Shown here one piece after another: positions 44,717 to 54,589 of a DNA stretch of 64,000 nt. The notes beneath the pieces were generated by a model. It was not told where the DNA came from, made no database searches, and was given only the letters and a program-made list of their open reading frames with translations. The position numbers and the translations under genes are program-made. The DNA comes from a bacterium (GTDB lineage: Bacteria > Planctomycetota > Planctomycetia > Pirellulales > Pirellulaceae): assembly GCA_016124445.1 (NCBI GenBank), contig WGNR01000019.1:84501-148500 (forward strand), in the 5' to 3' direction. How positions within the stretch are numbered: the stretch's first letter is position 1; every line of letters begins with the position of its first letter.

Positions 44717-46045
44717 CTAATTCGCGGCGCGGAGGGCTTCGATGGGGTCGAGGTCGGCAGCGCGGCTGGCGGGGTAGAGGCCGAAGATGACGCCCACCAA
44801 AACGGAGATTCCAAAGGCCAAGGGGATCGAAATCGGCACGATCTGCGGCCGGACGTCGCGGATCGACTCAGGCAGGGTGGCCATCAGCATCGGATCGTAG
44901 GTGGTGGCCAGGAAGCGGGCCAGGTCGACGGCCGGAATGCACAATAGGCCGCCCAGTACGCCGGTCAGCCCACCGACGACCGATAGCACGATCGTTTCGA
45001 CCAGGAACTGGCGAATGATATCTCCGCGTTTGGCACCCAGGGCGCGGCGAATACCAATCTCGCGTGTTCGTTCGGTCACCGTGGCCAACATGATGTTCAT
45101 GATGCCGATACCGCCCACCAAAAGCGAGATCGCCGCGATCAGCCCCATGAAGACCATGAACATGAACTTGGTTTGCTTGGCTTGCTCCAGAAGTTCCAGC
45201 GGAACCACGACGGAAATATCACGCATGCGACTATGGCTCTCCAAGGCCTCGCGCACCAGCTTGGCGGTGTTCATCACCTTTTCCGAATCATTAACTTTCA
45301 AGGTGACCTGGTTCAGTTCGACGATCTCGCCGGAAAACGTTCCCCCTTCGATCGTGATGACATAGTCACCCACGCGTTGCCATAACGTGCTGATGGGGAT
45401 GTAAACGTCCTTGTCAAATTCCTGACCGGAAAGACTGCCCCCTACGGCGGCCGTAGCGGCCTTCGGCTTGAGTACCCCAACGACGGTGTAAATGTCGTCG
45501 TTGACATGCACCAACTGGCCAATGGGTCGTTCGTAACCAAATAGCGTGTCGGCCACCTCGGCGGCCAGTACGCAAACGTTGGCCTTGTTTTCGACTTCGA
45601 GGGGAGTGATGAAATGGCCACGATTGGGCGCGACTTCCAAATGATTCAGATGGGCATACTCTGGGGTGCAACCGACCAGACGGCCATGAATGGTATTAGC
45701 ACCTTGCTGGAACTGCCGACGGACCTCGCGAATGGGAGTGGCCGTTTCGACCGAATGGAGCGTTTCGTCCAACAGCATCCAGTCGGCCCGGGTCAGGCCA
45801 TAGGTTAGCGGCCCGCGCTGCTCGGGCATCGCTTCCGATGGTGGTTTGACGCTCCGCACGATGATGTTCTCGGCACCCAGCTTTTCGATCTGCTCCTGCG
45901 CCTTGGCGCTGATCCCTTCGCTGATCGCTAACAGCCAGATCACGCTCGCCACGCCGATGAAGATACCCAAAATCGTCAGCATCGACCGCATCGGGTGCAG
46001 CAGCAGGCTTTTGATTCCGAGTTTCCAGATCCGAAGTCCGAGCAT
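44717..46045 (-). CDS. ABC transporter permease, MacB/FtsX-like
   Basis: Inner-membrane subunit of 442 residues. One N-terminal helix is followed by a large periplasmic domain (about 50-290) and three C-terminal helices, the MacB/FtsX plan with domain order TM1-periplasmic-TM2-4. Conserved segments include LAISEGISAKAQEQIE and TVTERTREIGIRRALGA. It pairs with the ATPase upstream and the adaptor further upstream. The gap to the ATPase gene is 18 bp. Substrate not identifiable. Confidence 0.9.
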   Translation of the reverse strand: MLGLRIWKLGIKSLLLHPMRSMLTILGIFIGVASVIWLLAISEGISAKAQEQIEKLGAENIIVRSVKPPSEAMPEQRGPLTYGLTRADWMLLDETLHSVETATPIREVRRQFQQGANTIHGRLVGCTPEYAHLNHLEVAPNRGHFITPLEVENKANVCVLAAEVADTLFGYERPIGQLVHVNDDIYTVVGVLKPKAATAAVGGSLSGQEFDKDVYIPISTLWQRVGDYVITIEGGTFSGEIVELNQVTLKVNDSEKVMNTAKLVREALESHSRMRDISVVVPLELLEQAKQTKFMFMVFMGLIAAISLLVGGIGIMNIMLATVTERTREIGIRRALGAKRGDIIRQFLVETIVLSVVGGLTGVLGGLLCIPAVDLARFLATTYDPMLMATLPESIRDVRPQIVPISIPLAFGISVLVGVIFGLYPASRAADLDPIEALRAAN

Positions 46046-46063
46046 GATTTCGCTTTGGTGAGA

Positions 46064-46807
46064 TTAAGCCAGGTTCAAGGCGGAGGTGTCCATCGAACTG
46101 CGTCCCTTCGTCGAACGTCGCTCTTCGACCTGCCGATCTTCCTGGATCAGGCCGTCCATCAAGCGAATGGCCCGCTTGGCATGATGCGAAACGTCATCCT
46201 CGTGGGTCACCAGGATAATCGTACGCCCGTCATTGTTAAGCGTCTCGAAGAGAGCCAGGATTTCTTCGGTAGTCCGCGAGTCCAAGTTACCGGTCGGTTC
46301 GTCCGCCAGGATGTAATCGGGGTTGTTGATCAGGCTGCGGGCAACCGCCACGCGTTGTTGCTGACCACCGGAAAGTTGCGTCGGCCGGTGCCCCAGGCGG
46401 TCGCCCAGGCCAACCATTTTGGCCAGTTCGCGAGCCCGGCGATGATCGGCTGCCGTGACGAACCCTCGGTAAAAGAGCGGGACCTCGATGTTCTCGATCA
46501 CCGTCAACTGCTGAATGAGGTTGTAGGCCTGAAAGACAAAGCCGACGCGCGAAGCTCGCAGGAACGAAAGCTCGTCGTCGTTCAGCTTGCTGGTATCTTT
46601 GCCTCCCAGTACGACCTGACCGAAGGAAGGTCGATCGAGACATCCCAGCATGTTGAGGAGGGTACTTTTTCCGGAACCGGAAGTTCCCATGATCGAAACG
46701 TAGTCACCCTCAGGCACGTCAAAGGTGATGCCACGCAAGGCGTGAACGGTTTCGCCTTTGAGATGGTAGATTTTCTTGAGGTCAACTACGCGCGTGGCGT
46801 AATTCAC
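46064..46807 (-). CDS. ABC transporter ATP-binding protein, MacB/LolD-like
   Basis: ATPase of 247 residues energising the permease. Walker A GTSGSGKSTLLNM, signature LSGGQQQRVAVARSL, Walker B ILADEPTGNLDS and the H-loop THED are intact. The GTG start overlaps the last four bases of the adaptor gene (GTGA), giving translational coupling. The gene order adaptor-ATPase-permease matches MacA-MacB-type export operons, with the ATPase and permease on separate polypeptides. Confidence 0.92.
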   Translation of the reverse strand: MNYATRVVDLKKIYHLKGETVHALRGITFDVPEGDYVSIMGTSGSGKSTLLNMLGCLDRPSFGQVVLGGKDTSKLNDDELSFLRASRVGFVFQAYNLIQQLTVIENIEVPLFYRGFVTAADHRRARELAKMVGLGDRLGHRPTQLSGGQQQRVAVARSLINNPDYILADEPTGNLDSRTTEEILALFETLNNDGRTIILVTHEDDVSHHAKRAIRLMDGLIQEDRQVEERRSTKGRSSMDTSALNLA

Positions 46808-48603
46808 TGAGCGCCTCCCGCGGCCTTCTCGGTCTGGTCGTCGGCAATGCGGACCGGATCTTCCTTGTCGAGTTTCCGCGTGGTCGAAGCGACACGTTCC
46901 GTTTGACCAGGTTTGCCGCCATTGGGGCCGTTGGCCGTCGAGAACTTGTTATTGCCACCGGCCTGGTTCTCGTTGGGCTGGTCGACTTTTCGATCGACGA
47001 GCTTCGCGTCGGGATTGCTGGGAGCTTGCTGGCCAGGGCTCATGGGAGGACCGCCACCGGGACGACCACCTTTAGCGCGACCACCAGGACCGCCAGGTCC
47101 ACCACGTCCGCCAGGACCGCGACCCTTCTTGGAAGTGCCGGCCAATTGTTCCTCGGTCAGTTCCGGCAAGCCCGCGTTGTCGAGGTAGCCACGAGGGCTG
47201 AGCGCTACCAAATCCCCGTCTTTCAAACCATCTTGGATGACGACGAAGCGGGAATTGTTGGAACCTGGGCTCACCTTGCGAGCTTCAATACTATCGCCGT
47301 TCTGCACCATGCAGTAGTAGTCTTCACCCCAAGGCAATACGCTCTGAATCGGTGTCATCAAGACGTTGTCCTGCTTGTCGACATGGATCGCCACGTTTGC
47401 CGTCAGGCCCGGCTTGATTTGCCGTGGGGAACCGTCGATCGTAACCACCGCCGCATACCGTTTAACCTGCGGCCCGAAGCGGCTGATCGGTTCGGGATAT
47501 TCGTTAACTTTGGTAACCGTGCCTTCCAAGGCCATCCCATCGAAAGCGTCGAGCGTGATCGTGGCCCGCATGCCGGGATCGATCAAGGCCACACGCGATT
47601 CGTTAATCAGCACGTGCACCTGCATGGCACTGTAGTCTGGCAGACGGATGATCGTTTGCCGTTCGCGAACCGGCGTGCCTGGCTCGACAATGAACTCCGA
47701 AGCATCACGGTTGCCACGTTCGTTGGCGTAAACCACCTGGCCGGTCGCTGGGGCGGTAATGGTGCAATTCTTGATTTGTTCCAGGAAGAAGTTCAGGCGG
47801 TTCTGTTCGATCGAATTGCGTTCTTTCGCCGATTCGAGGTCGGCCTTGGCGACACCAATTTTACTTTCCAACTCTTTGACCGTTTTCAACATCGTTTGAT
47901 CGCGGAGCACTTTCAATTTGTGCCGGGCGTTCTCAAGTTCGATGCGGGCTTTCTCGACCGCAAACTTATCGCCTGCCAGTTGCAGCGAAGTAACAAACCC
48001 CTTCGAGGCGAGTCGCGAACTGTAAGCGTAGTATTCCTCGGCGCGTCGCAAGGTTTCTTCGGCAAACGTGATATCGGCCTGGATCTGTTTTTCTTCTTGG
48101 ACGAACAAACCCTCGACATATTCGGTCATGGCGATCTGTGCCGCTTCCAATTCGTTCTCCGCTTTGGCCAGCCCCGCTTGCGAACCGCTTAGATCAAGTT
48201 CCTGCAGCTTGGCCGCTTCCTCGAGTGCCGAGGAGTCGAGCCGTACCAGCACGTCTCCTTCTTCAACCTGCTTTCCTTCGTCGATCACCCACAAGATTTC
48301 GAAGTTGTTCACTTCGCGTGAACTGCGGACTTCGGAAAAGACATCCACATTTCGGGCGCTCTCGACTTCCCCTTTTTCGATCACATCGTGTTCGAAGTTC
48401 CCCGGCGCGACGGTGTGGAACATCTCTTCATCGTGGACAGGGCCACTGGAACCGGCAAAGAAGTAGTAGTAACCACCGACAGCGCCAGCAACCAACAGGC
48501 TGAATAAAGCAGCCTTAGCGATGTATCCGCCACGCCGACGAGAAGAACGTCGCCGAGTCGAGATCTTCGAATTGCTTAGAAAACTAGTCGTCTTGCTAGC
48601 CAT
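46804..48603 (-). CDS. Periplasmic adaptor (HlyD/MacA-type) with Gly-rich tail
   Basis: Membrane-fusion protein of 599 residues linking the ABC pump to the outer-membrane channel. N-terminal transmembrane anchor near 27-50. Barrel and coiled-coil hairpin at about 90-320 (VRLDSSALEEAAKLQELDLS, QADITFAEETLRRAEE), then the lipoyl-like return and beta barrel (LTANVAIHVDKQ). The C-terminal part after about residue 490 is a Gly/Pro/Arg-rich low-complexity tail (GPGGRGGPGGPGGR) with an Asn-Gln-rich end, not usual in MacA. It overlaps the ATPase gene by 4 bp. A 435-bp gap separates its start from the end of the outer-membrane channel gene on its upstream side. Confidence 0.88.
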   Translation of the reverse strand: MASKTTSFLSNSKISTRRRSSRRRGGYIAKAALFSLLVAGAVGGYYYFFAGSSGPVHDEEMFHTVAPGNFEHDVIEKGEVESARNVDVFSEVRSSREVNNFEILWVIDEGKQVEEGDVLVRLDSSALEEAAKLQELDLSGSQAGLAKAENELEAAQIAMTEYVEGLFVQEEKQIQADITFAEETLRRAEEYYAYSSRLASKGFVTSLQLAGDKFAVEKARIELENARHKLKVLRDQTMLKTVKELESKIGVAKADLESAKERNSIEQNRLNFFLEQIKNCTITAPATGQVVYANERGNRDASEFIVEPGTPVRERQTIIRLPDYSAMQVHVLINESRVALIDPGMRATITLDAFDGMALEGTVTKVNEYPEPISRFGPQVKRYAAVVTIDGSPRQIKPGLTANVAIHVDKQDNVLMTPIQSVLPWGEDYYCMVQNGDSIEARKVSPGSNNSRFVVIQDGLKDGDLVALSPRGYLDNAGLPELTEEQLAGTSKKGRGPGGRGGPGGPGGRAKGGRPGGGPPMSPGQQAPSNPDAKLVDRKVDQPNENQAGGNNKFSTANGPNGGKPGQTERVASTTRKLDKEDPVRIADDQTEKAAGGAQ

Positions 48604-49038
48604 GGACGATTCTCATCGAAGGTAGGATGCATGGAGAGACCATGGAATTCCATGCATGATGACTGGGATGGTGGGAGTTTGGCTGGAAAGCCATTTTTTA
48701 TTCTATCCGTTCCCACCTATAAAATCACGCCGTAATCTTGCGCAATTTCGAGACAAACACGCCCCTAACTTATTATTCAACCGGAAGTTACCTCGAACAC
48801 GGGGTGGAGTGCGGCCGCCTACCTGAATTCATCGACTTCCAGAGAAACACACTCCTATTGAACCCCGCAAACTGCGGAAAGATTCACCGCCTGCGCAAAA
48901 GATTGTTCCAACGTCTATCAGTTACGTAGCTAAATCGTTTGAGGGGGGTGATTTGCGATTTTCAGCCCGCCAGATTCCTTTTGGCAAACCTGGCGATTCG
49001 CATCGACTGTAGCAACCGCTCGCTGGGACGCTCGCAGC
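48604..49038. other. Intergenic region with palindromic site before the adaptor
   Basis: 435 bp with no gene. Close to the adaptor start there is an inverted repeat ATGCATGG (48627-48634) and CCATGCAT (48650-48657), and inside it the 14-bp palindrome CATGGAATTCCATG (48641-48654). This could be an operator, suggesting the adaptor-ATPase-permease genes have a promoter of their own besides the MarR-TolC unit. Confidence 0.4.
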
Positions 49039-51837
49039 TCATTTGGGTGGCTCCAGCACCGGCGGAGGGATTGCTTCCACGGCGGGCGGCGGAAGCTGCT
49101 CCATCTCGGTCGGTTCCAGAAATTCCATCTGAGGAGAAGGAAGCTCGCCCGGGGCATAGATCTCCGATTCGCCTGGATTGATCAATGCCGGCGATTCGAT
49201 GTCGGCCGGGATCGGGTGGATGAGCATCAACTCTGGGATTTCGCCACCCTCGGCCTGCATCTGCTCGAGCTTCTCGTCCCAATAGTCCCCTTCGATCGAA
49301 CCTGGATCAATCCAGATCCCGCGGTCATCGAGTTGAACCGTTCCCATGTCGACGTCCAGACCGCGTCGCAACACTTCGTAACTCACACCAACGGAAAGAA
49401 AGTCGTTCTGAGCCGACAGCAAGCTGCTCAATGCGTTCAACAAGTTACGAGCCGTATTGGAATCGAACTGCTGATTGGTCTGGTTCGGCTTGACTGGTTG
49501 TTGCAGGGTCAGCTGCGTGCGTTCGACCTGAGAAATAGCCACCTGAACGGCAGCCCGTCGCAGTTCGAAGTTGATGCGATTCAAGTCCAGATTACGAATC
49601 GTATCACGCAGGCCCTGGCTGATCTGGTCGCGGTACTGATAGTAGGAACGTCGTGTCCGTTCGTAATTGATCTGGGCCGTTCGATAAGCATTGCGTTCGA
49701 CCAATCGCGTCAATGGAGCGTCCCACTGCAGGCCGGCCCGCAGTTCGCCGTTGTCGCTGTTGAACTTGACCGAGTTGTTGCCGATGTTGCCAATCGATCC
49801 GGTGAACGTGACATCCAGATTGCTCATCAGGTCGTTGGCTGCGATTTGAATCTTCCGCCACGAGTCAACGTACGAGGCCTGGGCGTTCATCCAATCCAAG
49901 CGATAGATCCGGGCAACTTCCAATGCCGTATCGGATGAAATATCAACCGGTGCCAAGGTCACCGATTCGGCCCGAGCACGAGCTTGAACAAGCGACAGCC
50001 CTAAAACATCGGCCCGCAGCTTCGTGATTTCGTCCGGCACCGCGGCAAACACCGTTTCGCTGAGCCGCTCGAATACCTTGTCCGGCTTCAGCGAAGGGCC
50101 TTCCGCGATAAGCTTATCAATCGCTTTGTTGATCTCATCGAGATTCGTTTTACTGGCAGCAAAGCGTTTTCTCAGATCCAACAGCTCGGCCCGCAGTGCG
50201 GGAGGAAGCTGCTGAAGTCGCTTGGTGCTCAACACCCCTTCGGAAACCGCTTCGCCGGGAACTTGCGTCTTCTTGCCTGCCAACTTGGCCTGCAATTCCG
50301 TAAGGTCGGCGATCCGCTCCGGCAAGATTTCTTCCAGGTGCTCGACGTCGCGTTCGACCAGCGGGAACAATTCGTCGTCGATGAATTGCAAAATGATTTT
50401 GAGCTGCTGGTTGAACTTTTGAACCCCGTTCAAGCGAGCCTCGACATCTTGGCTCCACGCCAATTCCGGCGGCGGCTGGTCGATTTCGACGTCCTCGGGA
50501 TTCGGCAGAATCTCGGTGATCGCATTGCCGACGGTCAGCTGAATGTCGTTCAGCTTGTTGGTCACCGGCGTGAAGACAGGATCGAGCAGATTGAATTGTT
50601 CGAAGAACGGATCGCGTTCTAACTCCAGAAAGATCTCTGGAGGCAAGCCCATCGTGATCTTGAAATCGTCCAACGAACTGGCCAACGAGGTCTTGGCCGA
50701 CAACAGCGAACTTTGCGTTTGGAACAATTGCTGTCGAGTCAGTTCGACCTGGAACGAGTCGATACGTCCCGCTTCGAAGAACGCTTCCAGCTGAGCGAGA
50801 CTGCTTCGCAGAGAAGCGATGTTGCTTTCCTGGTTGCGGATTCGTTGCTTCTGTTGCAAAAGGCCATAGTACCCGCCAACGCCGAACGATCCGTTTGGGC
50901 TTACCGAAGGAAACCCGCCACCTACGCGGGGCCCCGAGGTAAGTCCGCGACCTGCCACGATGTTCAGATAAAACGACTGGTTATAGCGCTGCATATCACG
51001 GACGGCGGCCAGCAGGTCGCGTTCCTGTTGGGTCAGGCTTTCCAACACCACCTTACGTCCACCGGTCCGTAGCAGTGGCTGCACCAGCGAGAAATCGATC
51101 AGGCTGTTAACTGTATGCGTATTGGGTCCTGAAAACTGCCACATCAGGTTGTTGGCAAACCCGGTCACCAACTGGCCGCCGGTTGCAAACAGCTTCTTCA
51201 TTTGAATGCTGCGAGTGTTGGCAGTGAGGACGCTTCGTGAGTTGCCTCCCCCTTTGACCGGACCATCGGCAGTAAAGAAGGTTTCGTAACCGCCAAACAG
51301 CTGCGCATCGAACCGGAAACGTTGGAAGCTGACGTCCAGGGCCTGCAGGTACAAGTTTTCGACTTGTCTTTGATAGGTAGTCGAGTTCTTCCGCGACAGT
51401 TCGACCGCGCGATCGACATTCAAAACCAGCTGCCCTTCATCGTTCAGCGGCATGTAATTCAACCAATCGGGGTTGTCGACATCGGCGGTAACGCCGTTCT
51501 TTTCCCATCCCCAGTAGGCACGCTTGCCGTCGACGATATGCATGTATTGATTGGCAGCTGGGTCGTCCAGCGGCATCGGGGGGCAATCGAGATTGAAGGG
51601 ATCGAAGATACGTGACTGGGGGTCAGGGTTCACCGAAATGCGATCGAGATGCCACTGGGGGCTGTAGTTCTTTTCTTCCACCAAGTGATAGGCGTCGTCA
51701 TCGGCCTGGTAGTGGTAAAACGTTGGCGAATGGCAACCGGCCTGGGTGACCAGGCCAAGCCCGGCCAGGGCGGCAACGCACAGGCAAGCAAGCAGCGAGA
51801 GCTGCAAGGTGCTTCGGCAAGGAGGGAGGGTTTTCAT
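49039..51837 (-). CDS. TolC-family outer-membrane lipoprotein, unusually long
   Basis: Outer-membrane channel subunit of 932 residues from ATG 51837 (MKTLPPCR). The signal peptide ends in lipobox VTQAGC. The start is set because the lipoprotein signal begins there; the frame stays open further upstream, through the MarR stop. OEP-type helical repeats are seen at about 310-450 and after 680 (for example ALEVARIYRLDWMNAQASYVD). Between them about 200 extra helical residues (LERDPFFEQF through KLRADVLG) give roughly twice the usual TolC size. A Pro/Glu-rich tail ends the protein. It probably forms the outer exit of the ABC export system on the same strand. The MarR gene ends 19 bp upstream. Confidence 0.85.
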   Translation of the reverse strand: MKTLPPCRSTLQLSLLACLCVAALAGLGLVTQAGCHSPTFYHYQADDDAYHLVEEKNYSPQWHLDRISVNPDPQSRIFDPFNLDCPPMPLDDPAANQYMHIVDGKRAYWGWEKNGVTADVDNPDWLNYMPLNDEGQLVLNVDRAVELSRKNSTTYQRQVENLYLQALDVSFQRFRFDAQLFGGYETFFTADGPVKGGGNSRSVLTANTRSIQMKKLFATGGQLVTGFANNLMWQFSGPNTHTVNSLIDFSLVQPLLRTGGRKVVLESLTQQERDLLAAVRDMQRYNQSFYLNIVAGRGLTSGPRVGGGFPSVSPNGSFGVGGYYGLLQQKQRIRNQESNIASLRSSLAQLEAFFEAGRIDSFQVELTRQQLFQTQSSLLSAKTSLASSLDDFKITMGLPPEIFLELERDPFFEQFNLLDPVFTPVTNKLNDIQLTVGNAITEILPNPEDVEIDQPPPELAWSQDVEARLNGVQKFNQQLKIILQFIDDELFPLVERDVEHLEEILPERIADLTELQAKLAGKKTQVPGEAVSEGVLSTKRLQQLPPALRAELLDLRKRFAASKTNLDEINKAIDKLIAEGPSLKPDKVFERLSETVFAAVPDEITKLRADVLGLSLVQARARAESVTLAPVDISSDTALEVARIYRLDWMNAQASYVDSWRKIQIAANDLMSNLDVTFTGSIGNIGNNSVKFNSDNGELRAGLQWDAPLTRLVERNAYRTAQINYERTRRSYYQYRDQISQGLRDTIRNLDLNRINFELRRAAVQVAISQVERTQLTLQQPVKPNQTNQQFDSNTARNLLNALSSLLSAQNDFLSVGVSYEVLRRGLDVDMGTVQLDDRGIWIDPGSIEGDYWDEKLEQMQAEGGEIPELMLIHPIPADIESPALINPGESEIYAPGELPSPQMEFLEPTEMEQLPPPAVEAIPPPVLEPPK

Positions 51838-51856
51838 GGGAGTGCTGCCCTTGTCT

Positions 51857-52375
51857 TCAAGCGGCGGAGGGTTTGACAAGGAAGGTCGACGGGGATGTCG
51901 ACTCGGAAACGAGCGAAGTCTGGAGCATGGCAGCCAGTTGTCGAAAGCCATCGACCAGCGAGCGAGGCTGAATCGGTAGTTGGTCAAGCTGCCAGGCAGT
52001 CGCAAACGTTTGCAGAATCTCGTCCAACCGATGACTACCCTCTTGGGTCAGCGCCCAATATTGACGCCGCCGATCGTTGGCATCTCGGCTCGCTTCTATC
52101 CAGCCATCTTGCCGAAGCTGTTCGACGAGATTGCTAAGTTGCGCCGGAGATAGTCCAACAGTTTTGGCGAGGGCAGACTGGCTGAGCGGGCGGTCTTGAT
52201 TGCGTTGGCACAGAATCAGAATGAAAAACGCGTTCTCGGATAACGAGAACGGCGAGACCACTTCCGCGATCGCGGCCCGCAATGCTTTCTCACACGAGGT
52301 CAATTCCATGACCATCCGAATCAACTGAACCGCATCATGCGGCGACGTCCGCTGGGAATCTGCCATAGGATTCAT
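51857..52375 (-). CDS. MarR-family transcriptional regulator
   Basis: DNA-binding repressor-type regulator of 172 residues. Winged helix-turn-helix: LSQSALAKTVGLSPAQLSNLVEQLRQDGWIEASRDANDRRRQYWALT, with the DRR wing motif characteristic of MarR. Two in-frame ATGs occur, 52375 and 52366; the second has a better-spaced AGGA upstream. It heads the leftward MarR-TolC unit, so it most likely controls the export genes in response to a small molecule. A 6-bp palindrome CGTTCA-GACT-TGAACG at 52511-52526 upstream is a possible operator. Confidence 0.88.
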   Translation of the reverse strand: MNPMADSQRTSPHDAVQLIRMVMELTSCEKALRAAIAEVVSPFSLSENAFFILILCQRNQDRPLSQSALAKTVGLSPAQLSNLVEQLRQDGWIEASRDANDRRRQYWALTQEGSHRLDEILQTFATAWQLDQLPIQPRSLVDGFRQLAAMLQTSLVSESTSPSTFLVKPSAA

Positions 52376-52835
52376 TCCTAAGGAATTCAGAGTTCTGGCC
52401 CGCCGGTTTCAGGAAGGAATCCCTGGTTCGGCGAGCCGCTGAAAATCGTTCGACAGCGAACCATTCCGGGGGAGAACGTTCCGCTATCGATAACGTTTCG
52501 GCTACCGAACCGTTCAGACTTGAACGATTTTACCGGTTATGTCGATAAGCAAATTGGCTTGCCAAACCCCTAAAGTACGGCGAGATAAACAGTTGCGTCA
52601 GAAGTACTTCCTGACGGCTCATTGACTCCCCAGAATACCCAATTTATTATCTGAAGGTGATTTATCTGGATTGGCCGCGTATTTTTCGTGAAATGCCGTT
52701 GGCCTGAAGTACAATACACCGATGGATTTGCGCGGAGTCACCTCTTCCTGATGACGACGTTGCCGTGGCGCACGGACGGCCCCACAAACTTGTCTTTCAC
52801 CACCACGATCGTCATTTCCCAAATCTAAAGCCCAA
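52376..52835. other. Divergent intergenic region with candidate MarR operator
   Basis: 460 bp between the MarR gene and the rightward coiled-coil protein. The perfect inverted repeat CGTTCA/TGAACG with a 4-base spacer (52511-52526) and nearby AACGTT palindromes are candidate operator elements. No gene or RNA gene seen. Confidence 0.4.
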
Positions 52836-54335
52836 ATGACCGTCTTTTACATTGTCATTGCCGTGCTCGTTCTGTTGTTCGGGATCTTCTCGTACTTGAA
52901 CGCTGCCAATTGGAATGTTCTCCATGTGATGGGCTTGTTCCTGACCTTCGGAGCCGCATTCGCCTATCTGGTTGTTGCTTCGGCAGTCTTGAAGACCGAA
53001 ACCTCGTGGAAGAAGCTCGCCGAGCAGAGGGAGAAAGAACTTCTTGCGGCCCAGCAAAAGGTCGAGGAGTTGAAATATGGACGATGGATCGACCCCGAAA
53101 CAGGCCGCCTGAAAACCGCAGAAAAGCTAACCGACAGTCTGGCCGGCGCGAAAGCGGAACTGAAACGGATCATGTACGATCGCGGCCGCGTCTGGCGAAA
53201 CGTTCAGCATGGACCGCCTAACAACAACAATCAGATTTCGCTGGTGCTTCCGGCAGTGCAGCCACCTGTCGCCGCAGCCGGCGGAGCTGCTCCTGCAACA
53301 CCAACGCAACGCAACCTGGTACCGGACGACATCGTTTACGTTTTCGGCCAGATCGATAACCCTAACAATATCTCCAACGACCCTCCGTTTCTGATTCCTG
53401 GGTACTTTGTCGGCGAGTACGTCGTTCGCACCATTCAAGGCAACAACCTGACGATCGAACCGACCACGAAGATCGACGTCGCTCAGCAAAACGTGATCAA
53501 CCTGCAGAACTCGTGGGTTCTGTACGACAAAATGCCAGTCGACGACAACCTGATCTATTCTGAAATGATCGAAGATGGACAGTTGGATTTATCGCTCAGA
53601 ACGGCCGCCCAATGGATCGGACTGGGGCAAGCACAACAGGACCAGCTTCTCGCCGAGCTGAAACGAACCGGCCAACAGGCCGGGCCTGACGATCCCGAAG
53701 TTGCCGTCATGAGCAAAGTCACGTTCCAGCAGGACTACGAAATCCCGGTCGACGCCCAGGGAAATTCGACCTCGATCACTCAGGACTTCGAACCAGGTTC
53801 CGGCTTGGCAACCGCCGAATACCTCAAACAAGGCTCACCCACCAAGTTCAAAAAGGGTGATCAGATCTTGATGTACACGACCCGTACACCTGGCAAAACG
53901 CTTGTCGATCAAGGGATCGTTACCGTCGAACAGCAAGTCTACGTTCGCCCGCTGATCGATTTCGCTTACCAGTTCCATACCTTCAAGCGGGAGGTCGAAG
54001 ATCTGCGTGACACGAAGTACACCATCGAACAAGACATCAAGATGCTGACCGAAGCGGACACGATCACCAAAGACGTCGTCGCCTATCGCGAACAGGAAAA
54101 GGCCAAGCTGCAAGTCGATAAGCAGAAAGTCGTGTACGAAGAGGAACAGATTGCCGAGTACAAGCAAAAGCTGATGGACTACCTGACCGAGACGCTGAAA
54201 GAAAACAGCCGGCTGTATCGGACCAATCAGACCCTGGTCGAAGAACTGAAGCGTGCCAGCGATGCGGTCCTCCGCAAACTGGGGCAAGAGAAACTCGATA
54301 AGGCAGATCCGAACTCACTAACGCTGTCTCCTTAG
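52836..54335 (+). CDS. Membrane coiled-coil protein, unknown function
   Basis: Protein of 499 residues. Two N-terminal transmembrane helices (about 4-22 and 30-52) anchor it. A coiled coil follows (about 55-115, SWKKLAEQREKELLAAQQKVEEL). The centre (about 120-330) looks beta-rich, with a Pro/Ala linker. A second long coiled coil ends the protein (about 365-480, REVEDLRDTKYTIEQDIKML). There is no recognised domain. The shape suggests a structural or envelope scaffold of planctomycetes. The gene ends in a strong terminator. Confidence 0.75.
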   Translation: MTVFYIVIAVLVLLFGIFSYLNAANWNVLHVMGLFLTFGAAFAYLVVASAVLKTETSWKKLAEQREKELLAAQQKVEELKYGRWIDPETGRLKTAEKLTDSLAGAKAELKRIMYDRGRVWRNVQHGPPNNNNQISLVLPAVQPPVAAAGGAAPATPTQRNLVPDDIVYVFGQIDNPNNISNDPPFLIPGYFVGEYVVRTIQGNNLTIEPTTKIDVAQQNVINLQNSWVLYDKMPVDDNLIYSEMIEDGQLDLSLRTAAQWIGLGQAQQDQLLAELKRTGQQAGPDDPEVAVMSKVTFQQDYEIPVDAQGNSTSITQDFEPGSGLATAEYLKQGSPTKFKKGDQILMYTTRTPGKTLVDQGIVTVEQQVYVRPLIDFAYQFHTFKREVEDLRDTKYTIEQDIKMLTEADTITKDVVAYREQEKAKLQVDKQKVVYEEEQIAEYKQKLMDYLTETLKENSRLYRTNQTLVEELKRASDAVLRKLGQEKLDKADPNSLTLSP

Positions 54336-54386
54336 GAAATAGGGTTCCCGAGGAAACGCGACTTCATAGCACTTGCGACATTTGAC

Positions 54387-54413
54387 AGCCAGGCTTTGAG
54401 CCTGGCTTTTTTT
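54387..54413 (+). terminator. Rho-independent terminator
   Basis: A perfect 9-bp stem, AGCCAGGCT (54387-54395) with AGCCTGGCT (54399-54407), loop TTG, then a T run. It lies 51 bp after the coiled-coil gene. Confidence 0.9.
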
Positions 54414-54589
54414 ACGCGCCGCAACGGTAGCTGTAAGCTATCACATCAACCCAGGTTAGCGCTTCTGAACGAATCTCGGCAGATAGATCGACACTGCACT
54501 TTTCTCGCCTGCATTCCTAAGATAGTTTGATGGGATACACGTTGCGCTACGTGCAGAGAAAACCTCAGGCACGCTCTTACAGGTAGGAA

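Noticed and set aside
46903..48192. 429-residue open frame antisense to the MacA-type adaptor
   Set aside because: Same reason: the sense gene has a clear family fold and is coupled to the ATPase gene.
48961..48996. Hairpin CGCCAG/CTGGCG as a terminator after the long TolC gene
   Set aside because: The stem is only 6 bp and no T run follows in the direction of transcription.
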